A program made the position numbers and the translations under genes. A DNA stretch of 35,543 nucleotides from Lysobacterales bacterium (GTDB lineage: Bacteria; Pseudomonadota; Gammaproteobacteria; Xanthomonadales; Rhodanobacteraceae), in NCBI GenBank assembly GCA_002632325.1, contig NSJK01000027.1:1-35543 (forward strand), in the 5' to 3' direction. Under the pieces are notes generated by a model that was given only the letters and a program-made list of their open reading frames with translations, was not told the origin of the DNA and made no database searches. Position 1 is the first letter of the stretch. Each line of letters starts with the position of its first letter. Below are positions 15,277-22,675 of the stretch, in pieces.

Positions 15277-16428
15277 TCAGGGTGGGCGGCGGGCATAGCC
15301 CCCCGCGCTGGCGACGACTTCGCCCTCCAGTTCCAGCAGGAGCAGCATCGAGGCCAGCGAAGGCACCGCAAGGCCGCTGCGGGCCGCGAGCGTGTCGATG
15401 TCGAGCGCGTCGGTCTCCAGCGCCGCGTAGAGGCGCGCGTAGTCGGGATCGGCCGCGCGGGGGGCGACTGCAGACTGTGCTGGCGTCGCCGAGCCCTCCT
15501 CGGCGGCGGCGAGACGCTCGCGCAGGCTGGCACCGAGCTGGCGCGCGAGTGGCGTCAGTTCATCGACGATCTCGGCGGTGGTCTCGACCAGCTTGGCGCC
15601 CTGGCGGATCAGCGCATGGCAGCCGCGCGCGAGCGGGTTGTGGATCGAACCGGGGATTGCGAACACCTCGCGCCCGGCTTCGCTGGCATTGCGCGCGGTG
15701 ATGAGCGCGCCCGAGCGCGTACCGGCCTCGACCACGAGCGTGCCCAGCGCGAGGCCGGCGATCACGCGATTGCGGCGCGGGAAATGCGACTGCTGGGCCG
15801 GCGTCCCCGGCGGGAATTGACTCACGAGGGCGCCGCTCGCGGCAATCTGCTGCGCGAGCCGGGTCTGTCGAGCGGGATAGACGCGATCGGGGCCGGTGCC
15901 GAGCACGGCGATGGTTGGCGCGCCGATCGTGAGTGCGCCTTCGTGCGCTGCGGTGTCGATACCCTCGGCAAGGCCGCTGGTGATCGCGAATCCGGCTTGG
16001 CCGAGCGCGCGCGCGAAGGCGTGGGCATTGTCCATGCCGGCCGGCGTGGCATTGCGACTGCCGACGATCGCGATCTGAGCCTGCCACAGCAGGTTCGCAT
16101 CGCCATCGACGAACAGCGCCGCGGGCGCACCCGGCGCCTCGTCGAGCAGGGCCGGGAAATCGGCGCCATCGCAGACGAGCAGGTGATGCGCAGGCGCATC
16201 GAGCCAAGTGAGGTCGGCGTCGATGAGGGCGCGCTCGGGCGCGGCCAGCCAGGCGCGGCAGTCCGCATCCTGCGTGCGCGGATGGGCGCCGCGCCGTGCT
16301 GCGGCGAGCGCCGCGGCCGCACTGCCGTGCGCAGCCAGCAGTTCGCGCAGCGTGGCCGGGCCGAGGCCGGGGGCGCGCAGCAGGATCAGCCAGGCTTCCA
16401 TGTCGGCGTTGGCAACGACGCGGTTCAT
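15277..16428 (-). CDS. dprA: DNA-processing protein DprA
   Basis: A 383-residue DprA/Smf protein, which loads RecA on incoming single-stranded DNA during natural transformation. An N-terminal helix-hairpin region with PGLGPATLREL (about 20-31) is followed by the Rossmann-like core: IVGSRNATP (121-129), SGLAEGIDTAAH (151-162), FPRRNRVIAGL (216-226) and GTRSGALITAR (236-246). A C-terminal winged helix occupies about 325-383. All core motifs are intact. The start at ATG 16428 has only a weak Shine-Dalgarno sequence; ATG 16401 is possible. In many relatives an smg (DUF494) gene lies between dprA and topA; here there are just 179 non-coding bases. Together with the pilus regulators it fits a lineage able to take up DNA, though competence itself is not shown. 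Confidence 0.94.
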   Translation of the reverse strand: MNRVVANADMEAWLILLRAPGLGPATLRELLAAHGSAAAALAAARRGAHPRTQDADCRAWLAAPERALIDADLTWLDAPAHHLLVCDGADFPALLDEAPGAPAALFVDGDANLLWQAQIAIVGSRNATPAGMDNAHAFARALGQAGFAITSGLAEGIDTAAHEGALTIGAPTIAVLGTGPDRVYPARQTRLAQQIAASGALVSQFPPGTPAQQSHFPRRNRVIAGLALGTLVVEAGTRSGALITARNASEAGREVFAIPGSIHNPLARGCHALIRQGAKLVETTAEIVDELTPLARQLGASLRERLAAAEEGSATPAQSAVAPRAADPDYARLYAALETDALDIDTLAARSGLAVPSLASMLLLLELEGEVVASAGGYARRPP

Positions 16429-16458
16429 CGCTGCAGTCTATCCCGGCGCATGAACGAA

Positions 16459-16486
16459 CACGGCGCGAAGATGTCTTCGCGCCGTG
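16459..16486 (-). terminator. Hairpin between the LysM gene and dprA
   Basis: CACGGCGCGAAGA (16459-16471), two bases, then its exact reverse complement (16474-16486). In practice it would fold as a 12-base stem with a four-base loop. On the minus strand it lies 40 bases past the LysM gene stop and is followed by TGTTCGTTC, only weakly T-rich. It probably reduces read-through from the LysM gene into dprA. Confidence 0.6.
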
Positions 16487-16525
16487 CAGGAAAACGCCGC
16501 GTCGCGGCGCAATGGAGGACTGCCG

Positions 16526-17686
16526 TTACGGAACGGTATCCGGATCGTGCAGGAAATTGCCGATGTGCACCGGCTTGATCGTGTCCATCACCAGACCGTA
16601 GCTCACGCGCTGGAAGGTGCGGAATACCATCACGTTGCCGACGAACTCGGGCGGCAGCTTGGCCTTGGAATCCTTGGGGTGGAAGAACTTGCGGAACGTA
16701 CCCTTGGGATAATCGGTGCGGTCTTCGACCTTGGCGCCTTTCTGGTAGATGCTGAAGGTCTGACCGTTCTCGATGCCGTCTTCGCTGCCGCGTGAGAGCG
16801 CCACCACCTGCAGCGGGCCGACCGCATTGAACGCATCGCTGAATGCGATCACGCGCATCTTGTCGGGCACGCTGTTGGGGCGGTGCGGCAGGTATTGGGC
16901 GTCGTAGGGGGCATCGACGATCGGCAGCACGTAATCACCGTCCTTGGCCTCGAAGTCGGAATTGACCAGAAGGGCCGAGGAAACATCGCCGCCGCTGCGC
17001 GTGACTTCGACGACACCGTAGTCCATGACTTCGTAGCCGAGGAAGCGCGTATTGCCCTTGAGCGTGAACTCGATCGGGCCGTGCTGCCAGAGAATCTGCT
17101 TGCGCGAATCGTGGAACGTGTCCTTGGACTGGCGATGGACTTCGCGCGGCTTGCCGTCGTCGACCGGCGGCGAGTCGTAGTAGCGACCGATCGGACGCAC
17201 CAGCGCCAGGCGCGTGCCCGGCTGTGCGCTCAGGCCGCGCACGTAGATGAGCTGGCCGGGTGCGCCGCGCAAGTGATTTTCTTCGATGCCGACCACGTGC
17301 GGCGCATCACGCAGCGATTCCTCGCTGACGATGCGCGTGTTCTTGAGCCACTGCTTGAGCTCGGACAGCGGGATTGCCGGGATCGCCGCATCGCCTTCGT
17401 CGGCACGGATGCGCGGCCCGAATTCACCGACGCCGACGTGGCCATCGCGCAACACCAGCGTGTCGCCCGGATAGATCAGGTGCGGGTTCTTGACCCCGGG
17501 GTTGTCCTGCCAGACCTCGGGCCAATGCCAAGGTTTGTTCAGGAAGCGTCCGGCGATGCTCCACAGCGTGTCGCCCTTCTTGACGACATAGCTTTCGGGC
17601 GCGTCGCTGCGCAACTCGGTGGTTGCGGCGTAGACGGAAAGGGCCAGTGCGAGCCCGGCGGAAACTGCAAGCAATTTTTTAAGCAT
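16526..17686 (-). CDS. LysM-domain exported protein
   Basis: A 386-residue exported protein. The start MLKKLLAVSAGLALALSVYA is a signal peptide (cleavage about residue 20). One LysM domain follows (about 32-80: SYVVKKGDTLWSIAGRFL, then NPHLIYPGDTLVL), which in known proteins binds the N-acetylglucosamine of peptidoglycan. The remaining 300 residues have no recognisable enzyme motif but contain beta-rich stretches. From memory, LysM proteins of this size lie upstream of dprA in Xanthomonadales. The ATG at 17686 was preferred to a TTG three codons upstream because it makes a compact signal peptide and has AGGGG upstream. Its role is probably in the cell wall or periplasm; no partner is known. 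Confidence 0.87.
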   Translation of the reverse strand: MLKKLLAVSAGLALALSVYAATTELRSDAPESYVVKKGDTLWSIAGRFLNKPWHWPEVWQDNPGVKNPHLIYPGDTLVLRDGHVGVGEFGPRIRADEGDAAIPAIPLSELKQWLKNTRIVSEESLRDAPHVVGIEENHLRGAPGQLIYVRGLSAQPGTRLALVRPIGRYYDSPPVDDGKPREVHRQSKDTFHDSRKQILWQHGPIEFTLKGNTRFLGYEVMDYGVVEVTRSGGDVSSALLVNSDFEAKDGDYVLPIVDAPYDAQYLPHRPNSVPDKMRVIAFSDAFNAVGPLQVVALSRGSEDGIENGQTFSIYQKGAKVEDRTDYPKGTFRKFFHPKDSKAKLPPEFVGNVMVFRTFQRVSYGLVMDTIKPVHIGNFLHDPDTVP

Positions 17687-17926
17687 GAGTGCCAAACCCC
17701 TGTTCCCCCTGCCTATCCCGGGCCGAGTCTAAAGGAAAAATCGCTCGCAGAAAAACCAACCCCGTCTCAGGCCGGTGATTCGGGCCCGATCTCCCGGGTA
17801 TCGAGCCACCGGATTGGACTCGGGGGCGGTCGTGGCATGCCCCTTGCTCCAGATCCTGCGGGTTCGCGGCAAACGGTGGCTTTGCCCCTGCTTTTGCCGG
17901 GCCTTGGAGCTGGATGGCTGTCAAAA

Positions 17927-17942
17927 CGTGACACAGTTCGCA
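17927..17942. promoter_or_regulatory. Candidate CRP/Clp-family binding site
   Basis: CGTGA-CACAGT-TCGCA matches the CRP/Clp consensus TGTGA-N6-TCACA at eight of ten positions with exact spacing. In Xanthomonas, Clp is a c-di-GMP-responsive CRP homologue that controls secreted enzymes and adhesion. The site is about 340 bases upstream of the exoprotein start and 240 upstream of the LysM gene, so either could be the target. A single match with two mismatches can occur by chance. Confidence 0.35.
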
Positions 17943-18060
17943 TTCTTGTGTCGGGAAGAGTCGCCTTCGGATCAAGCGTCGGGGCTCCGCGATCCGCGGA
18001 ATTGGCCGTGACAGCGGCGATTTTCGTGAATTCCAGGCAGGGGAAGCGTGCAGGGGAAGG

Positions 18061-18110
18061 AAATGCTCGATCGGGGAAAGTGCGGCACTGGGGTGCCGCG
18101 TGGAGCATTT
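18061..18110 (+). promoter_or_regulatory. Structured leader element upstream of the first giant exoprotein gene
   Basis: AAATGCTC (18061-18068) pairs exactly with GAGCATTT (18103-18110) and encloses an inner hairpin, GCGGCAC (18082-18088), loop TGGG, GTGCCGC (18093-18099). The outer and inner stems are both perfect and make one two-part fold of 50 bases, about 170 bases ahead of the start codon. It directly follows two G-rich direct repeats. It does not match any riboswitch consensus I know, including the c-di-GMP classes. Confidence 0.45.
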
Positions 18111-18278
18111 GACTCGGATGCGAGCGCCTGCAAGGGGCGTGTCGCAATCGCCGAGACCCGCGCGGTCGAGACTGCGCGTGGCGCAGGGCCGTGCAGCCTT
18201 GATTTGAGTGGGCGCAACCGTTCGGGTCGCGTCGCCATCCATGCGCAGTCAATTGCGTCGGAAAACAGGGGGAAACCG

Positions 18279-21200
18279 ATGTCGTCGATTACCGTGTCCG
18301 CAGCGGCGCGCAGCGTGCGCTCATCTACCGGCCTGCGTGTTCTGCCGTGGCTGCTCGCCATTCTGGCGATGCCGGTACTGGCTGCCGACTGGTACACCTC
18401 ACCCGGCGGCAACGACGGCAGCAGCTGTGCCAGCGCGGGCACGCCGTGCCAGACGATCCAGGCGGCGATCAACAAGGCCGGCGCGAACGACACCGTGCAT
18501 GTGGGGCAGGGCCAGTATCCGTTCGTGGCAACGATCCAGATCGCAGGGACGGCCAAGAATGGCCTGAAGCTGATCGGCGACAACTCGCCGTTCGACGCGC
18601 CCATCGCGCCGCCCACGGCGCCGGCACCTGCCAGCAATGCATCCGAACTGCAGGCGGCTGGCACGAGCGGGCATACCGGCATGATCTGGGTCAACGGCGC
18701 GCAGGACGTCACAATCGAAAACCTGCTGTTGCAGGTGCGCCACGGGCGTTCGAATGAAGGCATCGTCACCACCGGCAATGCCAATGGCCTGGTCCTGCGC
18801 AACAACTACCTCATCATCAACAACAACGCTGGTGGCAAGCGCAATGCGATTTCGCTGAACATGACGGCCGGCGGCAACTCGGACCAGAACTCCACCGGCG
18901 TTGGGCCGTACTCGGGCATTTACGTCACCCTCGAGGGCAACGTCGTCCAGCCATCCACCGCGGCCAGCGGCGCCGTATCGGCGCGCGCCGTCGTCGGCGA
19001 CGACTTCGCCGGTGTGTTTCGCAACAACTTCCTGGTGGGTCAGACGCAGGACATCCGCTTGCGCTTCCTGGGCAACACGGCCGGTGGCCGCGGCTTCACC
19101 TTCGAAGGCAATTGGGTGTTCGGCGCCGGCGCCTGGTTCCTGAGCTTCAACGATTCCACCCAGACCGTTTACATCCGCAACAACCACTTCATTGCGCCCG
19201 GCGCGCCCGGCTACAACGTCTCGCCGCTGACCGCGAGCACTTTGGGTGATCCTGATTTTTCCAGTCTCAAGCTGGTCGGTGCGACCAACCCGGTGATCGT
19301 CGAGGGCAACGAGTTCCTCGGCTTTGCGCGGTATTACCGCGGCCTGTGGATCCAGAACTGGCCGGGCGTCACTGTGCAGGACAACAGCTTCACCCCCAAC
19401 CCGACCTACAACGGCCTGTCCACCGCGCTGCTGATCGGCAACAAGGAAGTGTGGAACGGCGCTCCGGCTCCGCGCCAGCTCGCAGTCAGCGTGCTGCGCA
19501 ACACCTTTGCCGCGGGTTACGCCAATGCCAACAGCCGCGCGATCGTGTTCGTCGATGACAACGACGCCAGTGGCACCGCCACCGCGGGTAGCCTGCTGGT
19601 CGGTGATGGCGATACCGCCAACGCCAATTCGTTTGCCGCGGGACTCAAGTGGTACATCGGTCTCGACGAGCACACCTGCAATTCGACCAATTGCTCCACT
19701 GCACCACCAACCAGCTCACCCCTCGGGCCCGGCATCAACTACACGTCCGGAAGCAACGTGGCCACCCAGGGCCGCCCGTTCCCATTCGATGTCAACGCTT
19801 ACGGCAACCGCTACGCCGGCAAGCTCGTCGATGAGATGAGCAATACCGAATACAGCGCGATCGCGACAAAGATTTATGACGATGTGGACAACAGCGCGCT
19901 CGGCATCGTTCATTACGAAGCCGGCCCGCGCATCACCACCGGCACCATCATCTTTTCGCCGACCAGTTTCACCTGGGACGGTAGCGCCCACACGATCAGC
20001 GCGAGCCTGCAGGAAGACAACACCGCGACCTGTGTGGTTACGCCTGCGAGTCTGACCGAGCCGGGCAGCCATCCGGTCAGCGCGACCTGCACCAGCAGCA
20101 CCTACAACGTCACCGATGCCGGCACGGTCACCGTCGCCAAGGCGGCAGGCACGGTGGTCTGGGGTACGCTCGGATTCGATTACGACGGCAGTGTCCAAAC
20201 CGTCACCGCGACCATGAATCCCGGCGCGGTGGCCTGCACCGTGACCGGTACGGTCGGACCAGACGCGGGCAGCTATGCGGTACACGCCGACTGCGCCGAT
20301 GCCCATTACGCTGCGAGCGACGACGCCAGTGCGGTCATCAATCGCATTGCCGGCACGTTGGCCTGGGGCAACCTCAACCACGTCTACGACGGCAACGCGG
20401 TCACGCCAACCGCCTCGATCAATGAGGAAGCCGGCGCGAGCTGCGTGTTCACGCCCGCGAATGTCGGCCCGAACGTCGGCGACTATCCGGTGAGCGCGAG
20501 CTGCACCAGCACGAACTACAGCGCGAGCGGCAGCGAGACCGTGCACATCACGCGCGCGCCCGGCACGCTCGTCTGGGGCAACCTCAACCACGTCTACGAC
20601 GGCAACGCGGTCACGCCGACCGCCTCGATCAATGAGGAAGCCGGCGCAAGCTGCGTGTTCACGCCCGCGAGTGTCGGCCCGAACGTCGGCGACTATCCGG
20701 TGAGCGCGAGCTGCACCAGCACGAACTACAGCGCGAGTGGCAGCGAAACCGTGCACATCACGCGCGCGCCCGGCACGCTCGTCTGGGGCAACCTCAACCA
20801 CGTCTACGACGGCAACGCGGTGACGCCGACCGCCTCGATCAGCGAGGAAGCCGGCGCGAGCTGCGTGTTCACACCCGCGAATGTCGGCCCGAACGCCGGC
20901 GACTATCCGGTGAGCGCGAGCTGCACGAGCACGAACTACAGCGCGAGCGGCAGCGAAACCGTGCACATCACGCGCGCGCCCGGCACGGTGGCTTTCGGCG
21001 CGACCAATTTCGATTTCGACGGCAGTGCGCACGGCACCACGGCGGTGATCACGCAGGAGCCGGGCAACAGCAGCGCCTGCACGCTCACACCCACCGGCGA
21101 CTACCCGCGCACCCATGCGGGCAGCACCACGCTCGCGGCAAGCTGCACCGGCACGAACTACACGGCCAGCGGCAGCACCACGCTCACGGTTGCGCCGAAG

Positions 21201-22517
21201 ACGGTGACGCTGGTGCTCTCCGGTCTCGGTCCGATTCCCTACGACGGCCAGCCGCACGCGGTGAGCGTCACGGTCAGCGGCGAAGTCGCGGGCTTCCCTG
21301 CTGCGGTCGATGTCAGCTATGACGGCAATGCCGCCGCGCCGATCGAAGTCGGCAGCTACGCCGTGATTGCGGCTTTGGCAGCATCGGCGAGCGACTACGC
21401 GGCCGCGCCGGTCGCCGGCACGCTGGAAATCACCGTGGGTGCCGCGGCGAACATCGCGATCGAAGGTGGCGCGAGCTTCACCGGCATCGCGGGTCAGACT
21501 CTCTCTGGCGCACTGCCATCGGTCAAGGTCACCGATATCGGCGCTCATCCGGTTGCAGGCGTTACCGTGACTTTCGCTGCGGCACCAGGCAACGGCAGCC
21601 TCGGCGGTGCGGTGCAGACGACTGATGCCAACGGCATCGCTACGCTTGGCGGTTGGACCCTGTCGCCGACGCCCGGGAGCAACACCGCGACGGCCAGCGC
21701 CGCAGGCGTCAGCGGAACGGTCAGCTTCCTCGCCACCGGCACTGCCGATGCCAGCGCGCTCGTGGTCACGATCGACGACGGCCGCAGTGCAACCCAGGTC
21801 GGTCGTTCATTGACCTGGACGATCGTGGTCGGCAATCCGCGCACGTCCGACACCAGTGTCGATGTGCTCGATACCCTGCCGCCCGAGCTCGACGTCGGCT
21901 CCGCCCAGTGGCAATGCACGCCCGGCAATGGTGCCAGTTGCAGCGCCAGCGGCAGCGGCGATCTCGACGACAGCATCAACCTGCCGGTGGGCAGCAGCGT
22001 GACCTATCTGCTCACCGCAACCGTGGTCGACGATATCGACGGCATGATCACGAATACGGTGAGCGTGAGCGAAGGTGCGAACACGATCACGCGCAGCGAC
22101 GACACCGAGATCGTGATCTTCCGCGACGGTTTCGAAGCAGGTGGCGATGGCGCGGAGTCCGTGCCCGAGTCGACGCAAGCCAAGCTGGTACCGCTCGCTG
22201 ACTTGGCCGATGGCGCTGCCCTGCAGCTAACGCTCGATGCCGACCGGCTCGATCCATTGCGACCCGTGATCGTCGCGCAGGCACGTGACCGTGCTTTCGC
22301 GGTCGAGGCGATGCGGATCGGTGAGCTGGTCCAGCTGCGCCTGGCGCGAGTGGGCGTGCGGGGTGAAAGCCCGGGTGCCTGGAGTCGCCTCGATGGCAAT
22401 CGATTTGCACTGCTGCGTGAGGGTGGCCGGATTGCCCTGGTCGGTACGCGCGAGGCGCTGACGATCGCGCTCGGGCGGGATGGAGTGGTTGCAGTGGATG
22501 GACTCGTGGTGCCATGA
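18279..22517 (+). CDS. Giant exported beta-helix/MBG-module protein A with IFRDGFE motif
   Basis: A 1412-residue exported protein. After a signal peptide (about 1-36, ending in PVLAA) comes a right-handed beta-helix (about 37-554; GTPCQTIQAAINKAG then many NN-rich turns), seven MBG/YDG-type beta-sandwich modules of about 70-80 residues (555-1054), a Big-1-like Ig domain (about 1055-1157, TTDANGIATLGGWTL), a DUF11-like domain (about 1158-1279), the motif IFRDGFE (1280-1286) and a 126-residue beta-rich tail. Modules 3-5 are near-identical. The start ATG 18279 has AGGGGGA upstream and gives the signal peptide. I see no catalytic motif, autotransporter barrel, RTX repeat or known sorting signal. 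Such layouts usually belong to adhesins or matrix proteins; that role is inference. The paralogue at 22676 follows after 158 bases with a similar end. Confidence 0.85.
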   Translation: MSSITVSAAARSVRSSTGLRVLPWLLAILAMPVLAADWYTSPGGNDGSSCASAGTPCQTIQAAINKAGANDTVHVGQGQYPFVATIQIAGTAKNGLKLIGDNSPFDAPIAPPTAPAPASNASELQAAGTSGHTGMIWVNGAQDVTIENLLLQVRHGRSNEGIVTTGNANGLVLRNNYLIINNNAGGKRNAISLNMTAGGNSDQNSTGVGPYSGIYVTLEGNVVQPSTAASGAVSARAVVGDDFAGVFRNNFLVGQTQDIRLRFLGNTAGGRGFTFEGNWVFGAGAWFLSFNDSTQTVYIRNNHFIAPGAPGYNVSPLTASTLGDPDFSSLKLVGATNPVIVEGNEFLGFARYYRGLWIQNWPGVTVQDNSFTPNPTYNGLSTALLIGNKEVWNGAPAPRQLAVSVLRNTFAAGYANANSRAIVFVDDNDASGTATAGSLLVGDGDTANANSFAAGLKWYIGLDEHTCNSTNCSTAPPTSSPLGPGINYTSGSNVATQGRPFPFDVNAYGNRYAGKLVDEMSNTEYSAIATKIYDDVDNSALGIVHYEAGPRITTGTIIFSPTSFTWDGSAHTISASLQEDNTATCVVTPASLTEPGSHPVSATCTSSTYNVTDAGTVTVAKAAGTVVWGTLGFDYDGSVQTVTATMNPGAVACTVTGTVGPDAGSYAVHADCADAHYAASDDASAVINRIAGTLAWGNLNHVYDGNAVTPTASINEEAGASCVFTPANVGPNVGDYPVSASCTSTNYSASGSETVHITRAPGTLVWGNLNHVYDGNAVTPTASINEEAGASCVFTPASVGPNVGDYPVSASCTSTNYSASGSETVHITRAPGTLVWGNLNHVYDGNAVTPTASISEEAGASCVFTPANVGPNAGDYPVSASCTSTNYSASGSETVHITRAPGTVAFGATNFDFDGSAHGTTAVITQEPGNSSACTLTPTGDYPRTHAGSTTLAASCTGTNYTASGSTTLTVAPKTVTLVLSGLGPIPYDGQPHAVSVTVSGEVAGFPAAVDVSYDGNAAAPIEVGSYAVIAALAASASDYAAAPVAGTLEITVGAAANIAIEGGASFTGIAGQTLSGALPSVKVTDIGAHPVAGVTVTFAAAPGNGSLGGAVQTTDANGIATLGGWTLSPTPGSNTATASAAGVSGTVSFLATGTADASALVVTIDDGRSATQVGRSLTWTIVVGNPRTSDTSVDVLDTLPPELDVGSAQWQCTPGNGASCSASGSGDLDDSINLPVGSSVTYLLTATVVDDIDGMITNTVSVSEGANTITRSDDTEIVIFRDGFEAGGDGAESVPESTQAKLVPLADLADGAALQLTLDADRLDPLRPVIVAQARDRAFAVEAMRIGELVQLRLARVGVRGESPGAWSRLDGNRFALLREGGRIALVGTREALTIALGRDGVVAVDGLVVP
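20352..20981 (+). repeat. Three near-identical tandem 210-base repeats inside exoprotein A
   Basis: Copies run 20352-20561, 20562-20771 and 20772-20981. Each encodes a 70-residue MBG-type module starting GT(L)xWGNLNHVYDGNAVTP and ending SETVHITRAP. They differ at only a few bases (for example Asn/Ser before EEAGAS, Val/Ala before GDYP), whereas the flanking modules are much more diverged. The unit is a whole number of codons, so copy number can change without breaking the frame. Confidence 0.97.
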
Positions 22518-22675
22518 GAGTTGCAGGCGGGCAGGTGCAAGGTTCGGGGCCGGCGCGATGCGTCGGGTTTGGAAGGTTGTGCAGGTAAACGCCGCGCGGT
22601 CGGGTGATCGCGCGACTGCACTGGTGGCGACCCGAGGGTCGCTGCGTCGTTGAACGTCGGAGCGAGGGGAAGGAC

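Larger units (their letters stand above)
17687..18278. other. 592-base divergent intergenic region between the LysM gene and the first giant exoprotein gene
   Basis: I see no gene here. The open frame that extends the exoprotein upstream to 18048 has no signal-peptide logic and is not used. The region holds a CRP/Clp-like palindrome (17927-17942), an overlapping inverted repeat GACACA/TGTGTC (17930-17952), two G-rich direct repeats, CAGGGGAAGC (18038-18047) and CAGGGGAAGG (18051-18060), and a stem-loop (18061-18110). No clear sigma-70 promoter pair was found. The long leader suggests control of the exoprotein after transcription starts. Confidence 0.6.

Noticed and set aside
18048..18278. 77-residue N-terminal extension of protein A
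   Set aside because: It would bury the signal peptide inside the protein, and the ATG at 18279 has a good Shine-Dalgarno sequence. The stretch is better read as leader RNA.
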